A DNA stretch of 64,000 nt from assembly GCA_019359675.1 (NCBI GenBank), contig JAHHGX010000005.1, positions 16,344 through 80,343 on the forward strand. The letters are read 5' to 3'. Positions 54,564 to 63,911 of the stretch are shown here, in pieces. The notes below the pieces were generated by a model that was not told the DNA's origin, ran no database searches, and was given only the letters and a program-made list of their open reading frames with translations. Numbering within the stretch: the first letter of the stretch is position 1; the number at the start of each line of letters is the position of its first letter. Both the position numbers and the translations under genes were made by a program. This stretch comes from Calothrix sp. FI2-JRJ7 (GTDB taxonomy: Bacteria > Cyanobacteriota > Cyanobacteriia > Cyanobacteriales > Nostocaceae).

Positions 54564-55769
54564 ATGCGTTTTAAATTTAGTCGCAAATTTTACCTATCTC
54601 TCGGCTTGTGTTTACTGTCAGTACTATCTACAGTAGTTTTAAACAGCTGTTCACAGAATTTAGTTAAAGCTGATTCTACGCAACCGGAAGTATCAATTGT
54701 AGCTCCAAGCTCTAAAATTGCACAAGCTTCTGATGCCTACAAGGTAATTGATGAAGCAAGACAATATAGATACACTGTTCAAGGTAACGAAATTCTTGAT
54801 GCGGCAAATCTACCAAAAGCTAAAGTTAACTTTAACCAAGCTGATTTATTAACTACTCTAGTTAATACTCGTAAGTACTATCAAGAGCATTCCAGCGCTG
54901 ACCCCGACGTTTTACGTCCTGGTTTACTCGCTACACAAGGCGTAACTGTCGATGATACGCTCAAAACTCTTGACTTTATGATAACGGTTTTGCAAGAAGA
55001 TATCTCAAACGGGCGCCCAACTCGCTTACAAAACCCAGATTTTATCAACAAAAACTTCCGGGTAATTAAATGGACGGCGCATAACCCCAAAAAACCCGCC
55101 CAAAAACAAGTACGCTTAACTAAATATGCTGTCTTTACACATCCAGGTTCACGTACAAAAACTTCTGCTTTCAGTATCCCTATCTACAGTCTCAAAGATG
55201 AATTTGCTTCTGATAAGTTCTATACTAAATACACAAAACAAGATGTATTAAGTGGTATATATGAACCTGGTGGCAAAGAACACGGTAAAGTTCAACCTCT
55301 TGCTTATCTAACTCGGCAAGGTTTAGAAGAAGCATTGATGGAAGGAACTGTATTAATTAATTTCCCTGATGGTACTAGTGGGTATTTTAATGTAGACAGA
55401 AGTAATGAAATTGCTTTTGTTAAAGGAGTAAATCCACGTAACCAAAAGCGCTACTGGTATTTTAGAAAGGTTGACGCTATCAAAGGTTATGGATATAAAA
55501 TTGGCGCGAAAATTTCCATTAAACCTGGTGTAACCTTTGCTGGTGATGTTTTAAATATTGGCTTGGGTCGTATGATTGTGCTAGATTCTGGAAAAGGCAA
55601 TAATCGGCGCCTGCGAATGGCTGTTATTGCTGATACTGGTGGTGCTTTTTTACCAAGTTTGTACCAACTTGATTATCTTTCGGGTGTTTTTAAGAGCAAA
55701 GGTGATTTTCAAGACTATATTCGTACTCTTCCTGAATTTGCGAATGCGTACATTTTAGTTAAAAAATAA
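54564..55769 (+). CDS. Lipoprotein with MltA/3D-like domain
   Basis: 401 residues. Signal with lipobox (TVVLNSC, Cys at 29). The middle (about 90-320) resembles no family I can name for certain. The C-terminal part (GLGRMIVLDSGKGNNRRLRM, AVIADTGGAFLPSLYQLDYL, SGVFKS) fits the 3D domain of MltA-type lytic transglycosylases, with Asp in IADTGGA as the expected acid. It may cut glycan strands of peptidoglycan from the outer face. The specific activity is inferred. Confidence 0.7.
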   Translation: MRFKFSRKFYLSLGLCLLSVLSTVVLNSCSQNLVKADSTQPEVSIVAPSSKIAQASDAYKVIDEARQYRYTVQGNEILDAANLPKAKVNFNQADLLTTLVNTRKYYQEHSSADPDVLRPGLLATQGVTVDDTLKTLDFMITVLQEDISNGRPTRLQNPDFINKNFRVIKWTAHNPKKPAQKQVRLTKYAVFTHPGSRTKTSAFSIPIYSLKDEFASDKFYTKYTKQDVLSGIYEPGGKEHGKVQPLAYLTRQGLEEALMEGTVLINFPDGTSGYFNVDRSNEIAFVKGVNPRNQKRYWYFRKVDAIKGYGYKIGAKISIKPGVTFAGDVLNIGLGRMIVLDSGKGNNRRLRMAVIADTGGAFLPSLYQLDYLSGVFKSKGDFQDYIRTLPEFANAYILVKK

Positions 55770-55773
55770 CTAG

Positions 55774-55912
55774 AAACCGGGTTTCTCACGCTTGCATTAC
55801 AATATTCAGCGTTACCAAAAGAAACCGGGTTTCTCACGCTTGTATTAGATGGTGCGTGACAGCATTAGATTTTTCGTTTATTTTCTAAATTTTTATGGCT
55901 GTCACGCACCCT
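55774..55912. repeat. GAAACCGGGTTTC direct repeats and a GGTGCGTGA hairpin
   Basis: GAAACCGGGTTTCTCACGCTTG occurs in two near-identical copies (55774 and about 55820). A reverse-oriented GGTGCGTGACAGC / GCTGTCACGCACC hairpin follows at about 55853-55911. Two repeat families are stacked here. Confidence 0.75.
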
Positions 55913-56120
55913 ACGTCACAATTTTGTCACAAGTTCATAGATATAATTGTTGACAATTTAGATGGCTATCTATTTATTTGCATGTATTTGTATAAATTGA
56001 CCATACCTGTGATGAATCTTATTCAGATATGGGAAAGATGAGTATACGCCTTTATAGGTATCTACATCTGGCGCCGTTTGTTTTGCCATAATTAAAATTA
56101 AGCTTAATATATTAGAGAGT

Positions 56121-56624
56121 ATGCGTTTATTATTGTTTTCGCTTCTTTTTTCAACAGTGATTACTGGTTGTAGTAATGTAACAACCAACGAATATGAAGC
56201 CACAGCACTGACAACTTATACTTGGCAAGTAAAATATGCGAACAATTTAACTACAGAACCATCACCACGCTTAGAAGAGTTTGGCACAACTTCGTTGCTA
56301 AACCGCAATGGGTTAAAACCACCCGGAGCAGTTACAGGCCCTGACGACAAAGGTTTATGGTGGGCCGCACTGCCACCAAGACCAACAGTTGATGACATAG
56401 AACGACGTCAAGACGGGAAACAAGCTAGTCAGCCACAATTATTAAAATCTGTGAAGTATGAATTTAAGTATAATGATGGCGCCCAACAAAGAACATTACC
56501 CACAAATTACGATGTATACAGAGAGGTAGTCAAAGCATATCCATCACGTACACCTTTACAGTTAACTTTAGGAGTAGGGGATAATTCGGTTGAGAAAGCT
56601 GAACCAACTAGCAAAAACGAGTAA
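56121..56624 (+). CDS. Small lipoprotein of unknown function
   Basis: 167 residues. Signal with lipobox (STVITGC, Cys at 17). The mature part is polar with a Trp-rich motif (PDDKGLWWAALPPRPTVDD) and no clear domain; GLWWAALPPRPT may be the family core. It is convergent with the next gene, stops 15 bp apart. Membrane-anchored on the periplasmic side by inference. Confidence 0.6.
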   Translation: MRLLLFSLLFSTVITGCSNVTTNEYEATALTTYTWQVKYANNLTTEPSPRLEEFGTTSLLNRNGLKPPGAVTGPDDKGLWWAALPPRPTVDDIERRQDGKQASQPQLLKSVKYEFKYNDGAQQRTLPTNYDVYREVVKAYPSRTPLQLTLGVGDNSVEKAEPTSKNE

Positions 56625-56639
56625 TTTCAAAGCTAACCT

Positions 56640-57224
56640 TTACTCCTCCTCAGCATGTAATACGCAAATTTGTAACAATCCATCCGATTTGGAAGAGAAA
56701 ACATAAGATTCATCAGGAGTAGCAGCATATAAAGATTGCAACCAAACTTCTTGATAGTTCGGATGCTTTTCTCCTTCTTCAAAAACAATATTTAAGATTT
56801 CAGCTAAAGTTGAATTAGGATAAAGGATTCTATTTGCCTCCGATAGTTCTTCAAAATCAAACTCATCAATAGTTGGACAAATTGCTGGGCTTTTTACTAA
56901 CATCCATACTCTTTCATGAGGAAAAGGAGATATACACATAAAGTCCTCATTTTGCCCAATCATCCATCCCTCTGTTTCTTCAGAACCAAAAATATATTCC
57001 CCTTCGGTTAAACAAGTAGTACGAACATGTTCTCGGTCGGATGCATCTAAATAACCAAGTTCCATCGCACGGTCTAAAGCTTTTTCGATACTCCAAGGCT
57101 CAAAATTACTAGCTCCTTCCCAATGTTGATGATTAGAGATATCTGGTTCATTCCAACCCTTAGTCCAATAACCAAACTCCCAAACTGTCATCATTGGGTC
57201 AAATGTAAATTCTGTGTTTTCCAT
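56640..57224 (-). CDS. Acidic cytoplasmic protein of unknown function
   Basis: 194 residues, rich in Glu, Trp and aromatic residues (MMTVWEFGYWTKGWNEPDIS, EYIFGSEETEGWMIGQNEDF, LSEANRILYPNSTLAEILN). No signal peptide or membrane segment. I recognise no domain. Low pI and lack of repeats suggest a small immunity-type or SMI1-like fold, but I cannot support that. It shares strand with the kinase/WYL gene upstream, with a GAAACC hairpin between. Confidence 0.55.
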   Translation of the reverse strand: MENTEFTFDPMMTVWEFGYWTKGWNEPDISNHQHWEGASNFEPWSIEKALDRAMELGYLDASDREHVRTTCLTEGEYIFGSEETEGWMIGQNEDFMCISPFPHERVWMLVKSPAICPTIDEFDFEELSEANRILYPNSTLAEILNIVFEEGEKHPNYQEVWLQSLYAATPDESYVFSSKSDGLLQICVLHAEEE

Positions 57225-57227
57225 AAA

Positions 57228-57291
57228 GAAACCTGGTTTCTATGCAAAATCTTTGTTTTTATTACATGATATCAACGAATAAACCAGGTTT
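57228..57291. repeat. GAAACCTGG repeat element
   Basis: GAAACCTGGTTTC (57228) and AAACCAGGTTT (57281) flank an interior with ATTACATGATATCAACGAAT, like the MITE at 12.56 kb (ATTACATGTTATCAACGTAT). Confidence 0.7.
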
Positions 57292-57298
57292 TTAGAAT

Positions 57299-59350
57299 TT
57301 ACGAAGTATATGTTTCGGTGATACTGGCGCCTATATTTTGAACTTTTTGTACTAGTTCGATAGGTTCGATTACTTTTACTTCACCTCCAAAGCCAATTAT
57401 CCATCGTAAAAAGTCAAATTCGTCTAGTGACCATTTTGGTAAAATAACTTCAAAGCGGTGGGGGAGTTTTTTGTCACCTGTTGGACGTAGGGTGAAGATT
57501 GATTTTTTGGAGTTGGGTGAGGATAGTATGGGTTTGATAGGGGGAGACATTTTGATTTGCAAAAATCTTTTGGTTGCTTCGGTGATGAATGGGTAAATTT
57601 TATCACTAAACCATAGTTCCACTTTAACGGTAACTTGTGCGCGTATTTCTTTTCTGGGACTGAGAAATTTTTGTTGGTCGCTGGTACTATAGCCTAAGTA
57701 TATTCCTGCACTGTGTTTGAGTAAGGTTTGCAGTTTGGCTAATGCTTTTTCTTGTTCACGAAGACTTCTTGAAAGTGTTTGTGGTCTCCCTAGAAATAAT
57801 CTATCGAGACGTTCAAATTTAAATAAACCTGGTTTATTTCCTTGTACGCATTCGTATCCTAGATACCATGCTAAATTAGAGAAGGTAATTTGTAACGGGT
57901 AAGCTAAGAAAAAGCTTTTTTCATCTTCTTTGTATTTAGCGGCGCCAGGAAAGCTACCAAGTTCAAGTAATTTACCTTGGACAATAGCGAGTTCTAGTTC
58001 GCTGATACTATTAGTAAGTGCATCTTTGGGTAAGTAGTCTGTATCAATTTTTGAACTATTTGCAATCGCGCGTACAGGGTAGATATTATCTATTGTTTCG
58101 ATTAGTTTAGAATTAATTAATCGCTGTTTGAATGTATCATATACTTCTAATGCTAACGGGTCATCAAGGCTGTTTGCATGAGATTGGAGAATATCAAAAA
58201 CCCTGATGAGTTCTGATTGTGAGAGAATTGCTGTACCTATGAAGTAGCCTTGACGCATAGAATATTCCGGTAATATTTTATATGGCTTTAAAATTTTCTC
58301 AATATCTTTACGGACAGTATCAAGTTCATTATCAGCATCGTAAATAACTCCAGCTTGTGCAAGTGCTTTCGCGAGAGTTTTGAGTTGTCCTTGTTCTGTG
58401 TTCGTTAAAAATGGTTGTTGAACCACTAAACGAATTATTCCGATTAAACGGTCGAACGGTTGTTTGTCTGAGTACGCATGTGTTGCTGTACAAGAAACTT
58501 CTATATCTTTTATTGGTTTTGACTTATTACTGATAATACCAATATTAGCTAACCAACTTAAATCGGCGCCTATTTTCTCTGCATCTGCATAAACTCCACC
58601 ACGCAGTTTTGCCATGACAGCAGTAATTTCTTGAATATCATTCGTAAACTGCGGTGTATAACCTAAAATTTTTTCTAGCAAACCTGGATTTATCGTTTGT
58701 AAACTACCCAAACCCGAATATTTAATAATTAAAGCAATTAAATGTAGTAAACGCTCAAAATCTAATAAATTACTATATCGATGAAAAGTAATCTTTTTAT
58801 GCTGCGTGCGATTATTGCTATTAATGATACTGCGGGGAAGCTTTTGAATTAACTTCTCAATTTCCGTAACAGAAAACTTGGGTGAAGTCACATCTATAGT
58901 ATTGACCATTGCAAACCCCTCTGCGGTGATAGGAGGAAAAGCTTGCAGTACCTTGTACATACTATCAATAATCGCTTCGGGAACATGTCGAGTACGCTGC
59001 TTGTTCCAAATCAAGCAAGTGTGCAGAGGTGTGTTCAAATGCCATGCTATCCAAGTTAAGTTTGCAGAACTCTTCTTGACCTTTTGTAGAAAATCGATAC
59101 GAAACGCGCGTTTAAAGTTAGTCGCATCATAAATAATACTTTTCCCTGCTGCTATTGCCGTAATAATACGGTTAATAGCAGTCGTTTCAATGGTTTGCCA
59201 ATCACCTTGAATTTCTGCGCTACCGTAGAATTCCTCGCGAATAGCATCAGTAGAGACAACTTCATGGTTTCCCGTCTGAGATATTATTTGTGACAAGGTG
59301 GACTTGCCGCTACCAGGTACACCAACTAGGAAATGGGCTATAGTAGACAT
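57299..59350 (-). CDS. Polynucleotide-kinase-like ATPase fused to a WYL regulator
   Basis: 683 residues. Residues 1-160 are a P-loop kinase of the PNK/zeta-toxin type: Walker A GVPGSGKST at 10-18, VVSTDAIREEFYG, and SIIYDATNFKR. After a linker, residues about 190-450 hold winged-helix-like and helical regions. The C-terminal part (about 560-680) fits a WYL and WCX domain (RFEVILPKWSLDEFDFLRWI, IGFGGEVKVIEP). WYL proteins sense nucleic-acid ligands and often control phage-defence or DNA-damage genes. A kinase fused to WYL could couple nucleic-acid end processing to regulation. No defence operon is adjacent, so the role is inferred. Confidence 0.8.
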   Translation of the reverse strand: MSTIAHFLVGVPGSGKSTLSQIISQTGNHEVVSTDAIREEFYGSAEIQGDWQTIETTAINRIITAIAAGKSIIYDATNFKRAFRIDFLQKVKKSSANLTWIAWHLNTPLHTCLIWNKQRTRHVPEAIIDSMYKVLQAFPPITAEGFAMVNTIDVTSPKFSVTEIEKLIQKLPRSIINSNNRTQHKKITFHRYSNLLDFERLLHLIALIIKYSGLGSLQTINPGLLEKILGYTPQFTNDIQEITAVMAKLRGGVYADAEKIGADLSWLANIGIISNKSKPIKDIEVSCTATHAYSDKQPFDRLIGIIRLVVQQPFLTNTEQGQLKTLAKALAQAGVIYDADNELDTVRKDIEKILKPYKILPEYSMRQGYFIGTAILSQSELIRVFDILQSHANSLDDPLALEVYDTFKQRLINSKLIETIDNIYPVRAIANSSKIDTDYLPKDALTNSISELELAIVQGKLLELGSFPGAAKYKEDEKSFFLAYPLQITFSNLAWYLGYECVQGNKPGLFKFERLDRLFLGRPQTLSRSLREQEKALAKLQTLLKHSAGIYLGYSTSDQQKFLSPRKEIRAQVTVKVELWFSDKIYPFITEATKRFLQIKMSPPIKPILSSPNSKKSIFTLRPTGDKKLPHRFEVILPKWSLDEFDFLRWIIGFGGEVKVIEPIELVQKVQNIGASITETYTS

Positions 59351-59654
59351 TTTTATATCATCAAATCTTCTGTCTTACAATATAAGCTCTATATGGGCTA
59401 AATTCTATATTTCCACGCGAATGAGAAATTCGGCGCCTGTAGCTGTGTTCATACCCGAACAGTGTCATGCTGAGGAACGAAGCATCTAGACTTCCATCAA
59501 ACTGAGCAACAAAGCATCTACACCCCTGTCATAAATCCCGATATACCCATCATTTAAATATATTAAAAATTTACAATAAATCAGTAATAAATTATACGAT
59601 TGATATTTATATATTCAATTATTTAATATATTCTAGAAACACCAGTTACACGGG
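59351..59654. other. Intergenic region
   Basis: No gene seen. AGTGTCATGCTGAGGAACGA then AGCATCTAGA near 59460 is a short repeat type familiar in cyanobacteria; AGCATCTA recurs about 45 bp on. Confidence 0.4.
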
Positions 59655-59663
59655 GTGTTAAAA

Positions 59664-60501
59664 ATGAGTTACGACAACGTTTGTAAAATCCTAGCTGAAA
59701 AGTATCCACTTGATTTTGCCAAATGGTTAATATCAAATAAAGTGCGGGAAGTCAAAGTGCTAAAAACGGAATTGAGCATCGAGCCAGTGCGCGCGGACTC
59801 TGTATCATTCTTGCAAACACAAGAACGTATTCTCCATGTAGAATTCCAAACCCTACCTCAATCTAAACCTCCGATACCTTTCCGACAGTTAGATTATTCC
59901 GTCAGACTGAAGCGACAGTACGACCTTCCTGTGACGCAAGTGGTAATTTTCTTACAACCCACAGACGACCCCATCGCTTATACAGACGAGTACAGGGCTT
60001 CACAAATATCAAGTCATTCGCATGTGGGAGCAAGACCCAGAGCTATTTCTGAATAGTGAAGCGCTGTTACCACTGGCGCCTTTAGCAGCAACAAGTTCAC
60101 CTGAAGCATTACTGGCGCAAGTTGCCGAGAAGATTGCTACAATTTCAAATAGAGATGATAGACAAGATATTGCTGGATACACACAAGTATTAGCTGGTTT
60201 AAAGTTTGACAAAACCGTGATTCGTAATTTATTAAGTGAGGACACAATGAAAGAATCTGTAATTTATCAGGATATACTACAAAAAGGAGAAGAGATAGGA
60301 AAAAAGGAAGGAAACAAGGAAGGTGAGAAAAATGAGGCTTTTCGCCTTGTAAGCCGCCAATTAAATCGAAAATTCGGCGCCATAGATACATCAATTCTCG
60401 AACGTCTCCAAGGCTTAACGACAGAGCAACTTGAAGAATTAGCAGAAGATTTTCTAGATTTCTCTAATATTTATGATTTGGAGGCTTGGTTAAATAGATA
60501 A
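59664..60501 (+). pseudogene. Rpn-family recombination-promoting nuclease, frameshifted
   Basis: The first frame begins MSYDNVCKILAEKYPLDFAK at 59664 and contains the PD-(D/E)XK-type core (DSVSFLQ, ILHVEFQTLPQS). It loses the frame at about 59994-59998 after YTDEYR. The second frame resumes with YQVIRMWEQDPELFLNS and runs to 60501, including a Lys/Glu-rich linker (GKKEGNKEGEKNE). Joined, the two give the usual length of about 280 residues. A one- or two-base indel explains it. Rpn proteins promote RecA-independent recombination and are often mobile. A programmed frameshift is possible but I see no slippery heptamer. Confidence 0.8.
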
Positions 60502-60703
60502 TCAAGAGTCTAACTTAAAATTGTACATTCTTAGGTCAAAGTTATTATCTTTGATCTTTTTTATGCTTGTACTTTCTCAAACCCAGTATCCGAATCGTCA
60601 TTCGCATGAAAATAGTGATGGGTCAAGATTTATTGAGCTACATTATGGAAGTATGCCAAAGTCAGGCGCCTACATTATACATTGCATAAATCTTAAATAG
60701 CTT

Positions 60704-60862
60704 ATGACGATTCTTATTGCCAATATTGGTACATCTGATTTATTGATTAAAATTGATGACTATTATGTTCCTGTAGGTTTTGATAGAAGTGAGCCAAATA
60801 TAGATAATATGTCGGTTTCAATAATACCCCTTATATTACTATATTTACTCAAATATTCGTGA
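60704..60862 (+). pseudogene. Fragment with NIGTSD start, possibly CARF-like
   Basis: 52 codons beginning MTILIANIGTSDLLIKID then YYVPVGFDRSEPNID. The N terminus has the strand-GTS loop seen in CARF-type (CRISPR-associated Rossmann) sensors, but the similarity is only local. The frame ends at 60862 after a hydrophobic tail that looks out of frame. A second frame nearby ends RDWVISQLTTDK. It is probably a truncated gene. The rest of 60502-61017 has a GTAGAGACGCG hairpin near 60965 and no other gene. Confidence 0.35.
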
Positions 60863-61017
60863 CTGGGTAATATCTCAACTTACCACAGATAAATGAACAA
60901 ATATATAATTGTATTCTGCTGTAAATAGGCGCCTAAACATTTCTCACCAGCACCATTGATTTCGTAGAGACGCGATTTAACCCTTGTCTCTACAGCGCCC
61001 TGACAGGTACAAAATAA

Positions 61018-61812
61018 TTAGATGTTATGCAAACCTACAGGTAGAGATTCGTATTCATGCAAGATATCCTCGAAGTATTGTATGTGTCTATCAATACCGC
61101 GCTCGACTGCTTTCATGAGACTATCAATTTTTACAGAATCATCATAGTAGCGTGTTATCACTGGACGAATGGCATCGCGAAAATGCTCAATTTCTAATTC
61201 TGCGTGCAATGAAAGCCAAGTTGGCTGTTTTTGGTTGCGCGCATCAAAGTAGTATTGAAGAATTCTGACGTTACGTAATGACACACATAGCTCTCGTCCA
61301 CTCAGAGCAGCGAGGGTTTCGTAGAAGTTTTCTGTCTCATAACCGAAGTCGTCAAAAAATGAGCGTTCGTATGATATTGTAGCCAAGCTTCGGTTAGATG
61401 CTTTAATTTCAGCATCGCTAAGTCCTATGTCATGAAGAAATTCAATGTACATATCGTCGTGACCATCTTGCAAATCTGTAAATATATGGTCTGATAGCGA
61501 CATTATTGCCCTTTTTTGGTCTGGGTCAGAGCAGCTTTGCGCTTTGATTATGCATAACGCAAACCACTTATGAAGTTGGTCGCGCCAGAAGTAGTATTGA
61601 AGAAAGGTATATTGCATTAAGGATGGGGTTATTACTCCGTCCTTAAGTTTGCTGAAAAAGCGGCTGTTATCAAGTGATTTATTACAATATCCGATTGTAA
61701 TAGCTATTATTGCGTCTTCCTGCGCTTCTGCCGCTGGCGATAACTCGGTTTCTCGGTCGAGTCGGCTTGATGTTGTGTTGATTACAGGATTTAATTTCAT
61801 AGATATTCCCAT
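61018..61812 (-). CDS. Heme-oxygenase-fold diiron (TenA/PqqC-like) protein
   Basis: 264 residues, all helical. The fold and likely iron ligands appear in QYYFWRDQLHKWFALCI, SDHIFTDLQDGHDDMYIEFL and LHAELEIEHFRD, with Asp/Glu/His spaced as in iron-containing redox enzymes of the HDO family. These enzymes cut or oxidise small metabolites, amino acids or fatty acids. A thiaminase (TenA) role is less likely because the active-site Cys is not evident. The second ATG (61800) is a possible start. No operon partner. Substrate unknown. Confidence 0.75.
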   Translation of the reverse strand: MGISMKLNPVINTTSSRLDRETELSPAAEAQEDAIIAITIGYCNKSLDNSRFFSKLKDGVITPSLMQYTFLQYYFWRDQLHKWFALCIIKAQSCSDPDQKRAIMSLSDHIFTDLQDGHDDMYIEFLHDIGLSDAEIKASNRSLATISYERSFFDDFGYETENFYETLAALSGRELCVSLRNVRILQYYFDARNQKQPTWLSLHAELEIEHFRDAIRPVITRYYDDSVKIDSLMKAVERGIDRHIQYFEDILHEYESLPVGLHNI

Positions 61813-61950
61813 GTAGGCGCCATGTTGAGTATTTGCATGGCGATATAATCCTTATTCTTTTTACTGCGGTGTGAATTATGCAATTACTAAGGCGCCGAAG
61901 CTCAATATTTACAAAAGTTTATAAAATCATGTGAATAAATTGTAATAGTT

Positions 61951-62011
61951 GGTGCGTGAAAGCTGTTTATTTGTTTGTTTATGTTGAGGTTTGTAATAGC
62001 TTTCACGCACC
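61951..62011. repeat. GGTGCGTGA hairpin repeat
   Basis: GGTGCGTGAAAGCT pairs perfectly with AGCTTTCACGCACC around a 33-base centre, followed by CTACTTATG. It is in the opposite orientation to the stop-codon copies. Confidence 0.8.
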
Positions 62012-62272
62012 CTACTTATGGGGCATCCTTGCCCGCCCCAACATTAAGACGGGCGAGGACGCCCATTCCACAAGATGTTTAATTTAATTTTTGTGTAAAT
62101 TAAAATTGCCAACTCTCTTCCTCCTCTGTGTACAGACGCGTTCACGTAGTGTCCCGCAGGGAATAATCGCGTCTCTGTGGTAAACATATTAATTTTGTCA
62201 TTCGCGTCAAAACAGGTGCGGATAAGGAATAAATGCTATAAATTAGATTTTGTTACGACTCACACGGCGCCT

Positions 62273-62420
62273 AAGCGGATGTTTGAAAAGTCTAAGAGGT
62301 ATAAAATGTCCCAAGCGAGTTCCGCACAGCGGAACGTAAATGTAAATGGAGTTTTCCCGCAGGGTAGGGTAGAATCTAAGGTTTGAAACATATACAGAGA
62401 TGCTACCCTGCGGGAAAACT
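62273..62420. repeat. Composite inverted repeat, MITE-like
   Basis: It starts with GGATGTTTGAAAAGTCTAAG and AATGTCC, similar to one arm of the element at 18.21 kb. It then has a hairpin with perfect 18-bp arms AGTTTTCCCGCAGGGTAG (62350) and CTACCCTGCGGGAAAACT (62403), and a small GTTCCGCACAGCGGAAC palindrome near 62319. No coding capacity. The gap from 61812 to 62578 holds only this and the preceding hairpin. Confidence 0.65.
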
Positions 62421-62577
62421 GCGTTAACGTCCCTCAGCATGACATTCACAGACACTTTTAAAACAGATAAAGTACGTGCGGGAACAATTTTTATTTGTTA
62501 TAGTCGGTAGTAGTTAATAAAGAATCAAGCAAGTAAGCACTTGTAATTATACGTATGTGTTAGGAGGTGATATTACA

Positions 62578-63591
62578 TTGTCTACTGAATTTTGGTGCCA
62601 TCATAACTTTCGGTTGGAACCTTGGGGTAGTGACTATCAACCACCCATTGAAATTGATGAGCTTTCACAGTCAACTAGCGAGGTTGATGCTACTGTTGAA
62701 GCTTCGCAATGGAGTTTGTTTTCTAGGCACCGTCCGAGAGTTGATTTACCTGGACGTATTATATTTATAGATGGTCGGCGTCGTATTGATGCTGCATTGG
62801 TTGGTGGTAGCGGTAATGTAGTTAATTATGGTGCATTCGGTACTGTTGCTGCTGGCGCCGTTATTGTTGATAGAAGTGAATGTAAAGCTGTATGTGTGTT
62901 CGCACCTATTCGTCGCGTTCTTGGTTTTGGTGGCAACCAAGAAGCTCCACAAACTACTATTGGTTGTCCGTTAGGTAGTCAAGAAGAACTTTTGTATCAT
63001 GCTGTGGCGCCGCATGAAAGTAATAATCCTGATGTTCGTAGAAATATTGTGATGAAGGAGATGTTCCAAGCGGAGGTGAATATCGCGCGTCAGTTTAGTA
63101 GTGATGATGATACTTTGGTTGTTCGAGATGGACCACTGTCGTATCGTTCGCTGCCTTCGACGTTAGGATACATCAAAACGATGCACAGAAATTATCTCTG
63201 TACAACACATGCAGATTTGTTATGGGAGTTAGAACCTGGGCAAAGAACTCCTATTTTTCAAATTCAAGACCAACAGCAATATCTTTGGAGTTGGTATTTA
63301 AAGTCGGGTAGTACTAAGGCATCGCATTCGTTTGGTTATCATGATTTACATGGAATTGTTCGTTTAGAGTTATCATGCGAGATGCCTTTGGAAACTGCAC
63401 AAAAAATTGCTGACCAAACTACTTATTTAATTCCTGAGTATTCTTCGCACCCATATAAAGACCCGCGCGCACCGCAAAATCTGACTCCGGTCGGCGCCTT
63501 GGAACGCGAATTAGGGCGCCGAATGGGTAATGCAAGTTTAATTAGGCGCCGGGTTCAACATTTTTTAGCTAATTCAGGGGGTAAAATGTGA
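62578..63591 (+). CDS. nurA: NurA-like DNA-repair nuclease
   Basis: The TTG at 62578 is chosen because AGGAGGTGAT sits at normal spacing; a GTG at 62557 lies before it. This gives about 337 residues. RIIFIDGRRRIDAALV near 61 holds the first metal-binding Asp of the NurA fold. A later Asp (VVRDGPLSYRSLP) and YIKTMHRNYL also fit. NurA resects DNA 5' ends together with the HerA ATPase. The herA gene overlaps its stop (ATGTGA), a coupled operon. Since herA is broken in this window, the pair is probably not functional. Confidence 0.8.
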   Translation: MSTEFWCHHNFRLEPWGSDYQPPIEIDELSQSTSEVDATVEASQWSLFSRHRPRVDLPGRIIFIDGRRRIDAALVGGSGNVVNYGAFGTVAAGAVIVDRSECKAVCVFAPIRRVLGFGGNQEAPQTTIGCPLGSQEELLYHAVAPHESNNPDVRRNIVMKEMFQAEVNIARQFSSDDDTLVVRDGPLSYRSLPSTLGYIKTMHRNYLCTTHADLLWELEPGQRTPIFQIQDQQQYLWSWYLKSGSTKASHSFGYHDLHGIVRLELSCEMPLETAQKIADQTTYLIPEYSSHPYKDPRAPQNLTPVGALERELGRRMGNASLIRRRVQHFLANSGGKM

Positions 63592-63911
63592 TTAATGTTG
63601 GTTATATTCTGGGAACTCAAGAAGCAACACCCTTAGAGTTTTGGGTTGCAGTATCACCCGGTCAAGTTTTACGACTTGATGATGTTGTTGAGGTGCAAAC
63701 TCATCGACCTGATGATAATGGGATAGTTCGCTTTTACGGTATTGTTGACTTTGTTCGGACTTTACATGAAGGAACGCAGTTTGATACTGATACCTTTTTA
63801 GTGAAAAGTGGTAGTTTACCTGTTAATATTTCATATACGGCACATATTCAAGTGACGCGCATTGAACCAGAGGAATACAGCAGATTGCGGGTAAATGAGG
63901 TACAATTATAA
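63588..63911 (+). pseudogene. herA: herA N-terminal HAS-barrel, interrupted by an IS630-type element
   Basis: Starts with GTG overlapping the nurA stop. The first about 96 residues (TQEATPLEFWVAVSPGQVLR, LDDVVEVQTHRPDDNGIVRF, FDTDTFLVKSGSLPVNISYT) are the HAS-barrel of HerA. The last residues, from AGC at 63878, come from the terminal repeat of the inserted element and end at TAA. The ATPase domain is therefore displaced beyond the window. HerA is a hexameric DNA translocase that works with NurA. Confidence 0.85.

Noticed and set aside
59655..60501. Programmed frameshift in the Rpn gene
   Set aside because: No slippery heptamer or following structure at 59990-60000; a simple indel is more likely.
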